This document shows, in pieces, positions 17,169-29,100 of a stretch of 64,000 bases of DNA. The position numbers and the translations under genes were made by a program. Origin of the DNA: Hirudinaria manillensis. Its lineage: Eukaryota > Annelida > Clitellata > Hirudinida > Hirudinidae. Where the stretch lies: assembly GCA_034509925.1 (NCBI GenBank), contig CM067527.1:8498001-8562000 (forward strand). Direction: 5' to 3'. Below the pieces are notes generated by a model. It ran no database searches. It saw nothing but the letters and a program-made list of their open reading frames with translations, and had not been told where the DNA came from. Positions within the stretch are counted from its first letter, which is position 1; each line of letters starts with the position of its first letter.

Positions 17169-20100
17169 CTTAATTAAAGCGGATATGAATTCTTTAAGAT
17201 TGAAAGTAATTAAATAATAGAAATTTCAAACCTTTCTGGCAGCCTTCTTTTTTTGCTTATAAATAAATTCGAAGAAACATACGACCAAAGAAAAAAGCAG
17301 ACCGCTGACTAAAATATAAAATATTCCCGCAACGTGACTTAAGGTTAAAGCTCGTTGGGCTGATCCACTTGCCTGCATTAAAAATGAATTAAACTTTGAT
17401 GGCAAATTTTCTCATAAAAGCAACTATTTATAGTTAGTTACCAAAAAATAAACAAAGTAATTAGCCACTGTTACAATTACTGTATCAAAGTAACTCGTTA
17501 CATTTACGTTCAAGTAAAATTCAGTAGGCGTCTTTTTATTGAAGATTCTCTAAAAATCGATAAAGGGGAAAGTAAAGTAATACCTTAAAATCCATTAACC
17601 CCACATCCTGGAGGTTGAAAAAAAACCTTATGCTACATATCAAGGAGACATGACACTTAAAATATGTTTGACATTAAGGGAAATATTTGATATTTTCATA
17701 GAATTAGATGCGATAATGTGTTATATGCTCAAGTTATGGAATTACATAAAAAATAAAATTAAAATATGATTAAAATCAAACCTTATTTAAAAAAATTATA
17801 ACAAAGTTATGTTACAGAGTTACTGTTATTTATGTTATAGTGATTAGGTCGTGTTTTATTTTGAGCAAGAATAAATATAGCCTACATTTACATTGTAGTT
17901 ACATTTATTTATCCTCAAAATCCAAAGTTATCTATAGCAAAGTCCAGCGTTTGTCAGCTACTGTCTCCGTCGTCTCTGCAAAAATCGCACAAAAAATTGT
18001 CCTAAATAGTTCTGACGTTCTTTTCGATTATCACCACATCTAATCAAAGTTTCCTGATCCTCTGAGAAACCACAACAATAAGTGCATGATAATCGTCATC
18101 GTCTTTTGATTTCTGATTATTACGTGGCTATTTCGACCGTGGTTGACGTTGATCAAAAATTGGTTTTTTCATTTTCAATTTCGGATGTTTTGCATGGCTT
18201 TAATCTATCTCCATTTTGGTCGATAGGTGTTTTCTCAATCCCCGAAAGTTTCGTTAGCATTTTTGATTTAAGCTTCCTAGAATGATGAATTAGTTTTAGA
18301 CTTTAATTTTAGAAGCGTCCTGTAGATTCTTTTTTATCCATTTCTTTGCAAATCATTAAAACAGAATATTACTAAAGTGCTTCAAGGTCAAAAAACCTAG
18401 CATAGATAAGATATCATTTAAAACTATGTTTAATGGACGAGATAGCAGGCGATTTCTGTAATTCTTTGGAACTTTTTCTTGAATACTGCCGCAATTTTGA
18501 ACGTGTCAAATTTGTCAGAAAAGTTAGGATCAGATGCGAAAATAGTCTAATGAATAAGTTAAGTTGCGAGGTTGTGGTATAAGAGAAGAAAGATCTGAAG
18601 GATAACCGGATGACCGGACTCAACCTAGCCCTTGATAAGCCCTTCCAGGTAGCGGAAGTAACCTTTCAGATCGCTTCGAAAAACCATAGTGGATGTTCTA
18701 AATCCCGTAATGGAACGATGGTGAGCATGGGTGATGGGTTTTTTCTTTTTGTTGTGGAATTATATGTATCTGTGGTTTGTTTAGATCTTGATATTCTGGA
18801 GTCATAACATATTTGGCGACGAGGATGGCTACTGAGGATAAATTTTTGACCATGATGACGATGTTCATGGAAGAAGATGAACGTCGCGAAGAAGAGACTC
18901 CCCATCACGAGGAAGAAACACGCCGCCGTGAGGAAGATCTCCGCCGAGACGAGGAGTACCGTCGAAGGGAAGAGGCATTGTTGCAAATGCTCCAGTCCCT
19001 GAAACCTCAGTGTAAAGAAGCCATAGAGACAGAAAGAAAATCAGATCTACTCCCGGAGCTCATGAGACAGATAACGCAGTTTAGTTATGATCCTGAGTCT
19101 GGGACGCCCTTTTCCAAGATTTGAAGCAGTCCTAGGAAATCACGCAATGCAGCTGTCGGATGCAGACAAGACAGGCGCACTCGTGTCGAAGCAGAGAAAC
19201 TCCTAGGGAGACCCTTGAGAACTCCCCTGAGTGACCTCCAACTCAAAAGACCAATAAAACATCTCCCAAGAGCTGATCGGGAGATGGAAGACAGGAAACT
19301 TGTCCATCGGCGAATGAGAGAGTTCGTCGAGGGGAACGCAGTCTTCGTAAGAGACTACAGCGACCCAAGTCACCCGAAGTGGATACAGGGATGGATCAAG
19401 CGGAGACTGGGACGTCAAGTGTATCTAGTGGAGGCTAGCGGCAAAATGCTCCATCGCCATGCGAACCGGCTCAGGAAGCGTGCGCAGGATGATTCACTGA
19501 AGGTGATGTGTGAAGCATTTGACTTGCCATTCCTGCCACTAAGTGGGACATCCCAGGCAACCGCAGGAAACACACACACACACCGGAACCACAGGAAATC
19601 CCAGAGTGCGAAGTGGAGCATGTCATTCCGCCAGTACAACCTCGAACACCAAAGAAAAGATCTACAAGGAACCGCCGACTTCCGAGAAGGCTGGAGATGG
19701 ATCCCCAGAGGAAGAAATACTTAATCGTTTAGGGGGGGAGGTGTTGTGGGATTATATGTATCTTTGGTTTGGGTACCGCGGGCGATGAGGCACGCTCGTT
19801 TTCCGTTGTAATTTCGCTCGTGTCCGTATCGTACTATGTCGTGTTGTGGTGTTTCTAATAAAGCGTTTAGATCTTGATATTCTGGAGTCATAACACTTTT
19901 AAATAATACATCCATGGTCACAATTATTATCTGAATATCGCAAAAGACAAATAATTCCATCGATTCTTACACAATCTATAAATTTTTATTATTGTTGCTC
20001 CTACAGTTCTCTACAGTCCATATCAACACTTATAAAATACTGTTGTAACCCGGGGTCTTGAGGAATTAATTAACGTAAGGATATCTTTATTGGATTTAAC

Positions 20101-23100
20101 TAATGGCAAATACGGCTGGACGATTTGGTCGATTGCTTGTCCTGATCGGAACCGCTTAATGACTTGAATCGCTAGTTACGACTTCGAAATAAAAGATACT
20201 GAATATTAACTAAACTTAATTAATTAATTATTTAATTAATTAATTAATGTCAGGGATCCAACATTGCCCCCTCCTTAAATCTGTTCGTCCCGAACAGGCT
20301 GTTCTGTTTCTCCGTGATATTTTGCTAATCGATTGCTGTGGACCACTTTCATTCTAGTCCTTGCTGACTTCTGTATGCGGTATACCACGTCGTTTATTTT
20401 CTTTATGATTCGGTATGGTCCTTCCCAATCTTTTTGTAACTTTGGCGACTTCCCTTTTTTTCGTTGGGGGTTGTATAGCCAGACTAGTTCACTTTCTTTA
20501 AAGCTTATATCATTGGCTTGCCTATCGTATCTCGCTTTGGCTTGATCGCTATTAACACTAATATTTTTCCGGGCAACCTGATGTGTGTCGGCCAGTGTAT
20601 TTCTTAGGCTTGAAACGTAGTCACATGCCGACTTAGGTTCCTCTGCTCTTCCGAACATCATATCGGCAGGAAGACGAATCTCCCTCCCGAATGTCATTTT
20701 CGATGGACTGATTCCTGTCGTTTTATGCACGGCTGTCCGGTAGGCCATAAGGAAAAGTGGCAGGTATCTGTCCCAGTCATCTTGCTGTTCACTTACCATT
20801 TTTGACAAATACTGTTCCATGGTCCTGTTAAATCTCTCGACCATACCGTCCGATTGCGGATGTAATGCAGTGGTTCTTGTCTTATGGATTCCAAGGTTTC
20901 CGCATAGCTCTTGAAATATTTTCGACTCGAAATTCCTTCCTTGGTCCGAATGTAACTCTAATGGCACCCCGAATCGACTAATCCAATTATTTACGAGAGC
21001 ATCAGCTACATTTTCCGCCTCCTGATTTGGCAGTGCAAACGCTTCAGTCCATTTGGTGAAGTAATCGCTGATCACTAATATGTACCGATTTCCCTTCTTT
21101 GATGCAGGGAATGGTCCGGCAATGTCCAAAGCTATTCTTTCAAAAGGTACTCCCACATTATAAGGTTGCATTAGTCCTTTAGTCTTCTTTTGAGGACCTT
21201 TACTGGTTGCGCAATTATTGCAATTTCTACACCACTCTTCAACGTCTTGTTTGTAGTGCAACCAGTAAAACCTCTCCCTCACCTTCCTGATGGTTTTATT
21301 CACTCCTAGGTGTCCACCTGAGGTTCCGTTATGGAATTCTTGTAACACCTCAGAGACGCAAGATCTCGGAAGTACTATTTGAAGGTGATAGTCGGTGCCA
21401 TCCTCTGTTTCCCACTTCCTATGTAGGAGTCCATTACTAATTCTCAAGGAATCCCACTGTGCCCAATAGGACTTAGTAACTTCTCCGTGCTCCGCTATCT
21501 GTTGCCAATCTGGTTTCACCCCGGCCTCCATCCACTGTAGTATGGGTGCAAGTGCTTCGTCTCTTAATTGTAGATCTCGTAACCCGCTTTCTGTCCAGGG
21601 TTCGGGAGCCGTGATACGAATTTGTCGACATTCTTCGGTCTCCTGCTTTTTCTCTGCGTTGTTGCAGTGTCTGCAGTTAATTTGACAAGGACGTCGTGAT
21701 AGCGCATCGGCGTTGTTGTGTATTTGACCTCTCCTGTGTTCAATATTAAACTGAAAACCCTGTAGTCTTTCAATCCACCTCGCCATTTGACCTTCTGGGT
21801 TTTTAAAGTTTAACAGCCACCTCAAAGAGGCGTGATCCGTTCTTAGCAAAAACGGCTGGCCCAAAAGATATTTCTGGAAGTGTTTCATGGATTCTACTGC
21901 TGCTAGTAATTCTCTCCTGGTCACGCAATAGTTTCTTTCCGCTTTAGACAGTGAACGGCTATAAAATGCTAGAACTTTTTCTTCATTTTCAACCTGCTGG
22001 GAAAGAACTGCCCCGATTCCACAGTTACTGGCATCTGTATCGAGGATAAAAGGTAATCCGGGGATAGGATATGCCAGGATCGGTGCCGTTGTCATAGCTT
22101 CTTTCAGATTATCAAATGCTTTCTCACAGCTGTCGTTCCAGATAAATGGCTTGCCTTTTACAGTAAGCTCATGAAGGCTTTTTGCGATGTTTGAAAAGTT
22201 GGCAATAAATCGTCTGTAATAGGTACAAAGTCCTAAGAAGCTTTGAAGTTCTTGGATATTTTTGGGTACAGGCCAATTTTTTACTACCTCGACTTTATCT
22301 GGATCTGTACTAACACCTTCAGAAGACACGATATGGCCAAGGTATTTGACTTCTTTTTTAAAGAGTGAGCATTTCTTTGGACTCAGTTTCATGCCTGCCT
22401 CTCTAATCCTACTAAATACTTCTCGGAGGTTGACTAGATGTTCTCCAAATGTTTTTCCGACAACAATTATGTCATCCAAATATACTAGGCATATTTTCCA
22501 ATTGAGTCCCCTTAGTATGTGTTCCATTAATCTTTCAAACGTCGCGGGGGCATTGCATAGCCCGAACGGCATGACAGTGAATTGCCATAATCCTTCACCT
22601 GTCGAGAAGGCCGTTTTTTCTTTATCGTCAGGATGTAACTCCACTTGCCAGTAACCACTTTTGAGATCTAATGTGGAAAAAATTTTTGATCCCGAGAGAG
22701 TGTCTAAGGTATCATCGATTCTAGGTAAGGGGTAGCTGTCCTTAAGTGTCATTTCGTTCAGCTTTCTATAGTCGACACAAAAACGAAGTGATCCGTCTTT
22801 CTTCTTAACGAGTACCACTGGTGAGCTCCAGGGGCTATTTGACGGTTCAATAACCCCTTGGTCTTGCATTTCTTTTATCATTTCCTTGGCGTTTGCTCTT
22901 GTAGCTAACGGAAGTGGACGGGGGTTTTGTCGAATGGGTTTAGCACCGGCCGTATTTATTTGATGTTGCACGAGGTTAGTTCTACCCAAAGGGCTGTCTT
23001 GTTCAGCCATTATATCCTGAAATTCGCTAAGCAGCTTTTCCGCTTGTTGATAATCTTCTTTTTGTAGGGTTTTGTTTAAATCTTTCAGGAGATTGTCCAT

Positions 23101-26100
23101 CAATGGTTTAGACATGGTATCCCTTTTTATATGCTTATTTCCACTTCCATCTAATGTTAATATGCGTTCTAGGTTCCTGCAAAGTGCGATAGGTGTTCCT
23201 GCTTTGATCTGTTGTTCTTGGTCAGATAGATTCATTACCCTCAGTGGAACTCTGCCGGTGTTTAGCTTTACTAGTGCTCGTCCTATTAGTAGTCCTTGGC
23301 CAATGCCCGATTGATCTTCGACTGCTCCTATACCAAATTTTGTGTGGTCGCCCTCTAGCCCGCCCCAGATTAAACTTTCCGACTGTGCTGGGATGGTCTC
23401 GTCCTGCAATATTTTTACAAATGTGTCTTTAATTTCTGTACCCCCGTAATTTAAAGGAATCTCCATCGTTCCTTGTTGAAGGGTGCCGCCCTTCATGTCA
23501 ATGGAAATTCCATAGCGTCGCATGAAATCCAATCCCAGTATACATTCATCTGTTATATTGGCTATCATAAATTCCTGTTCGAATGACTTACCTCCTAAAT
23601 CTACTGTAATAGTTGTGGTTCCTTGAACTGGCACTAATTCTCCGGTGGCTGTTTTTAGCTTGTAGTTGTTGGTCGTTACTTTACTGTTTCCTGCCAACTT
23701 TGGTTGGACAATAGATGTAGATGCCCCTGTGTCTATTACAAGATTATATTCTTTCCCTCCAATTTTCCCTTTAACCTCTAGTGATGATCCTTTTCCTAAT
23801 GCTGTAACGTGAAAGATGAGTGGGGCATTTCGAGTTTGCTGAAACGATTTTTGCCCCTTGAAATTAGTAGCTTCAGGTTTTTCTGATTTAGAGGTCTCTC
23901 TCCAGTACTGCTGGTTTTTGGAGATGGTCGTTCTACATTCTCGGGCTAAATGGCCAGGCTTGCTACACCTGAAGCACCTTGGTCTTCTATCTACCACCTG
24001 AAATCTTAAGTTTCTTTGGGGCTTGCTGAGGTCATTGACTTGTCGGACTATTTTTTTAATAATTTCTCTGTCTTTGTCATTATCTTTATCTTTATCCTTG
24101 TCTTTGTCTTCCTGAGCTTCAATTTTCTTTACATTCAAGCTTTTTTGGATTGAGGCTCTTGCCGCTTCAATGGAGATTGCAAACGCCAATGCTTCATGGC
24201 TGGCCTTTTTTCCATGAATTTTTAGTGCCATTTTGGTTTCCGCATCCCTTATCCCATCAACGAAGGCGTCAGTTACAATGTTTTCAATGAAATCTGTTGA
24301 CTGTCCTGGGTGGGCTAAGTATGCGAGTCTTCTGACGTCAGCTTCTAATTCTTGGAGTGATTCGCCCTGTTTTTGCGTACGGTTTTTTAATTCGTTTTTA
24401 TGTACTTCCAGCATGTGGCCATTCCCAAATCTTCTTTCCATTGCTTCTACTATTTCTGAATAGGCTTTACAGTGCAGCATTGTTTGCAAAAGCTCGGCTG
24501 CCCTTCCTCGCAGTACCATTATCAGCTCTGTTGCTTTTTCCTCTTCGGTCCACTTGTTACGTTCAGCGGCAATTTCAAACTGATGTCTGAACACTGCCCA
24601 TGGCCCTTGTCCGTCGAATAGTGGTGGTCTCGTCGTTTTCTCTCTTCTATATGTCTCTATTTTTGATTCATTGTACTTCTTAAACTTCTCTATTTCCCTC
24701 TTCTGCTCCTCTTTTAGTGCATCTAATTCTGCTTTAACCTTTCTAAGGTCGGCCATTTCCTTGGATGATCTGAGGTTGGTTAAGTCAGTTTTTACCTCTT
24801 CCCGCAGAACATCTACGGATGTCTGGCATTTGACTACGTCTGTCTTTACCTGCTCCCGTAGAACATCCATGGCTACCTGGAAGTTGGCTATATCGGATTT
24901 CATATCCGACCGCAAAGTATCAATGTCACATTTCATATCCGACCGCAAAGTATTCATGCCGCAAATCATATCTGACCGCAGAGCATTATTGTCGGCTTTC
25001 ATAGATGCCTGAAGTTCTTCCCATTTTTTTCCTTTTTGATCCCCAAATTCATACTCCGACGGGTCATGATTATTTTCCAAAAGCCATTCCTCGAGTCGTC
25101 TTTGTAGTTCGGCTTTTAGGCCAGTTGCATCCTGGCCTCGATTCCTTAGTTCTTGTCTCAAATCGGGAACGCGCAACTCGTCCAGTATCTTAGGTCCCAT
25201 TTCTGTCGTTAAACTCGCTGTCTTTACCTTTAGTGAATCGATATCCTTTTACGACGTTAAATCCCACTCCTGACACCAATGTTGTAACCCGGGGTCTTGA
25301 GGAATTAATTAACGTAAGGATATCTTTATTGGATTTAACTAATGGCAAATACGGCTGGACGATTTGGTCGATTGCTTGTCCTGATCGGAACCGCTTAATG
25401 ACTTGAATCGCTAGTTACGACTTCGAAATAAAAGATACTGAATATTAACTAAACTTAATTAATTAATTATTTAATTAATTAATTAATGTCAGGGATCCAA
25501 CAATACAGTTCCGATTCCAAAGGAAGTCTTAATCAATAAATGTTTAATGGATAATAGGGAATATTAGTCAGCATAAAAAGGTAATGGCTTAAAGGAATTG
25601 CGGTTACCTTATCGCCATCGGCAGAACACTCTCCTTTATCAAACCACCATTTCTTGTGTAATTTCGTCAACTCTCCTGATTCTCTAAGTTGCAAAACAGC
25701 GAGTCCAACGGGTTCCCTAAATTGTTTTAGACTTATTATATCTAATAAAGTATTTTCGAATGTTGAAAACCCAACTTGAGGTAATGACCAACTCGAGTAG
25801 CCACTCCATAACCCTTTGAATCGAGATCTGGCCCAACCTTCATTGTATCACATGGCTTCTTTTGATTGTAGTAGTCATTCATGGTTGATTCTAATAAAAA
25901 TGCATATTTGCCTTTAGAAGATCTCACTCGTTCAACTCCTTCCTCTGTGGATTTCACATAAACATGTTTATTGGCTTCCATAAATTTCCACATAGCCTCG
26001 AATGCCTCAACTTTTGACATCTGTGCAAATTAGTTTTCCACTGAATATGACATTTATAATACAGAATGAAATCAGTTGAATAATTATGTAATAAAAGATC

Positions 26101-29100
26101 TCATATCACTATCAAAATATAAAAGTAATACATGATGTTTTCATTTATGGTGCAACTTCTATAATATACCACTGGAATTTATTCCAGTTCTTGGTACTTT
26201 TTGCCTTAATATTGATCTTAATCATTTCTGTTTTGTTTCTTATTTCATATACAACGTTACCAAGCTTACATTAAACTTGTGATTAGTTGTGAAGTTGGCA
26301 TTGCAATGGCATCTTGCAGTAACTTACTTCATTGATACCCTGTACCCTGGCCCATTAATAGTCACATAAGCACTTATGGGGCCTGATGTGATCTGTCGAG
26401 ACAGGATATCATTGACAATATTACAACTCTAAAAACAAATTTTATATTTTTACATTTTCTTTTAAATTCATCCCCTCTGGAGACCGACCCGGCTCCCTTC
26501 CTATGGCAGGTGTAAACATTCGTGTTTGTTTTATTACGTATTGCAACAGGAAATAAAACTTACCCTGAAGAAATCTTTAGTGGATCCTCCATCCAAAGTC
26601 CCATACGAAATTTGATATTGTTTTGGTAAATCACTTGCAGATTGTATGGGAGTTAGCATTCTTTCTATTGTGAGAAATGCAGCAAGGTTTGCAGTGTAAG
26701 TTGAAATAAGAATTAGTGTGAAAAACCACCATGAACTTCCAGCAACTCTTCCGCTTACAGATCTGAAAAAATAATTTTCAGTGTAAACTTCAGAGCTAAG
26801 TACTTGTATATAAGTTGTTAAATATTATTTTTATTCAATATTTACATTACAATTACAATGTATATTACAATTCCTATTTTTAAACTTACGGAAAACGGCA
26901 TAAATTTCACTAACGATTTCTCTACTAGACTTACCTTGGTGAAAGTGTGCAGCCTTGCTGCATAAAGGCACTCAGAGAAAACCATAGGCTATTCGCCAAA
27001 TTGAAATCATTGCTTTCGTAATCTATTTGAGATTCTTCCTTCTCCGATTCGCAGATGAATCCATGAAGGTTTTTTGGAGAGAAACTGTTGACAGCGAAGA
27101 GTACGAAGCTTACACCAAGATAAGCAAGAACCACACATAACCAAATTCGATAATGGAGAGGGTCAGTAAATGACAGAACACCAGGTTTCTGCTTTTCCGG
27201 TTTTCGTATCATTACACTTATTCCCAAAGTCATAAAGGGTTTACTGAAATCAATTGCTCTCTCCCGAATTGAAGAAATAGTTAGAGGTGCTATTGCTAGA
27301 TCAGCTACCTACAAATGTATAACACAGTTAAAATAAAAGTAAAATAGCAAGTAAAATGAATTAAATTTATACTTCGCGTTCGAGTTCTCCAACCATTCCA
27401 TTCCAACTTCCATTTTCCGTGACTGTCCCATACTTGTTGTCGCTCACAAGTTTCAAGATATATTTAAAACCGACAATTTCAGAAATTTTATCTGCCAATT
27501 CTTTGCAAAATCCTTCATAAATTTCATTTCCTGAGTTTGGTGATCCGTCTCCTCTTTGCATTTTAATCATTAGATAAGGAGCAGACTAAAAAATGGTCGA
27601 TTAATTTCAATTTTATTCTATTTGAATAAAATAGAAGTTAACCCTTGAATGCCTACGATAAGAAAAACCAGTTTCAGCTATGAGGAGTTACAAGTCGATA
27701 CCCCCGACATATTTATTGCTACTGGTCACCAAAAGTTTGTTATTAAAACTATTGAGTAGTTATGCCTAAAAACTTGTTTTGTTAAAATAGTTTGAATTAT
27801 TATATTATTGATTTTTGATTCCACTCTCTGTTTTCGCTTCTTCCTGTAAAACAAGGATGGTCTGTTGTAGAAAATCTTTGTATTAGAGGTTTATTTCAAA
27901 AGGTTATGGGCCCAGAAGTCTTCGAATAGATTCGTTTACTGCTAGATCATTTTTGTTATTGCTTGTGCGACTTAGAAAACTTCTTTGAAAATGAAAAAAA
28001 ATTCTGAGAATTCAAATTAGAAAGAAAATCGAACTGGTCGAATTGGAAAAGCAGGATGATTGTCATGTTTAGAGGTTTGGGAGATTCTCTTGAAATTATT
28101 GAGGGAAATTTTAAGAAACCTACACCAGTAGATGATGCTTCAGAAGAAGAAGGATCAGAGTTTTAACGAATGAGAATAAAGTTTAAGGAAGCTCATTACA
28201 GCAAAGGATTATTTTGAAATATTTAATCTAATTGCTAAAAGTGTTACAATTAGAACTTTTGTTAAATGTTTGTTAAATGTCAATGATGCAGTTGATGTAA
28301 CTACAGCATTTTTATGTAGAGAACTTGAAGATATTTTCATGCAACAACCAGAAGCATTTGATGATGGTTCTAAAAAGGTATGCAAACTCAAGGGAAGTTT
28401 TTAAGCACTAAAGCAATCTCCGAGTTGTTGAAACAATCATTTTGAAATTTGTTGTTGAATCTTGGTTTTGCGAAAAGTGATGCAGATCTTTGTCTTTTCA
28501 TTCAAAAGAAAAGGCACAGTAAAATTTAAGTTGCTTTATGTGTTGGTGAATAATCTGATTTCAGAGATTTTAAGTAGAAGTTAGAGAAAGAATTAAAATT
28601 GTTGCTAAACCAGCTACATTCTTTTTTGAAATTGAAAGCAGCAAACGATCTGATGGTTCGATAAAAATCACTCAGAGACATTTTACTCAAAAGATTCTAG
28701 AGAAGTTTGGAATGGACAAATGTCGACCGTATTCGACACCTATTACCAAATCTGAGAGGGCAGATGATGTCCATGATGATCAAACGAAGTAAAATTAAGC
28801 TTTAATGTACCTTACAAGTACAAGACCTTATGCAGTTAGTATTGTTTTTAGAAACCTAAAAAATCCAACTAGAGATGATGTGTTATAGGTGAAGAGGATG
28901 TTTCACCTTCACGGTAAGAGATCTCGTTACTAAGCCACTTTTGCCTGGTGGCATAGTAACGAGGGTTTCTTAAAACGGCCTTATTTTAACAAATAAAAAC
29001 GTCATTATTGTAAAAAAAACGGCTTTATTTTTCTCGTTACCCATCAGCTCAGTCTAAAGTTCTCAAAAATCTGGCGCATCTTTCGGCGGATCTCGTGCAG

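Larger units (their letters stand above)
18750..19895 (+). mobile_element. Deletion derivative of a gypsy element (second family)
   Basis: The flanking duplication CTTTT (18,745-18,749 and 19,896-19,900) shows one insertion event. The left LTR is shortened to 60 bp (18,750-18,809); the right LTR is complete (19,742-19,895, 154 bp). The primer-site region TTGGCGACGAGG follows the left LTR, and AGGGGGGGAGG precedes the right. The interior joins a Gag start (18,825) straight to the integrase end (19,205), so protease, RT and most of integrase are gone. Parent-type sequence is the minus-strand element at 61,012-64,000. Confidence 0.9.
20041..25502 (-). mobile_element. Intact Ty3/gypsy retrotransposon
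   Basis: 5,462 bp with the 4-bp duplication ATAC outside both ends (20,037-20,040 and 25,503-25,506). The two 223-bp LTRs (20,041-20,263 and 25,280-25,502) appear identical base for base. The minus-strand primer site TTGGTGTCAGGAGTGGGAT follows the 5' LTR, and the polypurine tract GGAGGGGGCAA precedes the 3' LTR. One uninterrupted Gag-Pol frame fills the interior. No envelope gene. Everything indicates a recent insertion that may still be active. It lies 106 bp from exon 14 of the glutamate receptor gene. Confidence 0.97.

Noticed and set aside
25742-25775. Extension of the receptor frame past 25,776 to a stop at 25,742
   Set aside because: It gives an unconserved tail and a premature stop. 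Using donor 25,775 and acceptor 25,717 restores exact alignment with AMPA receptors.
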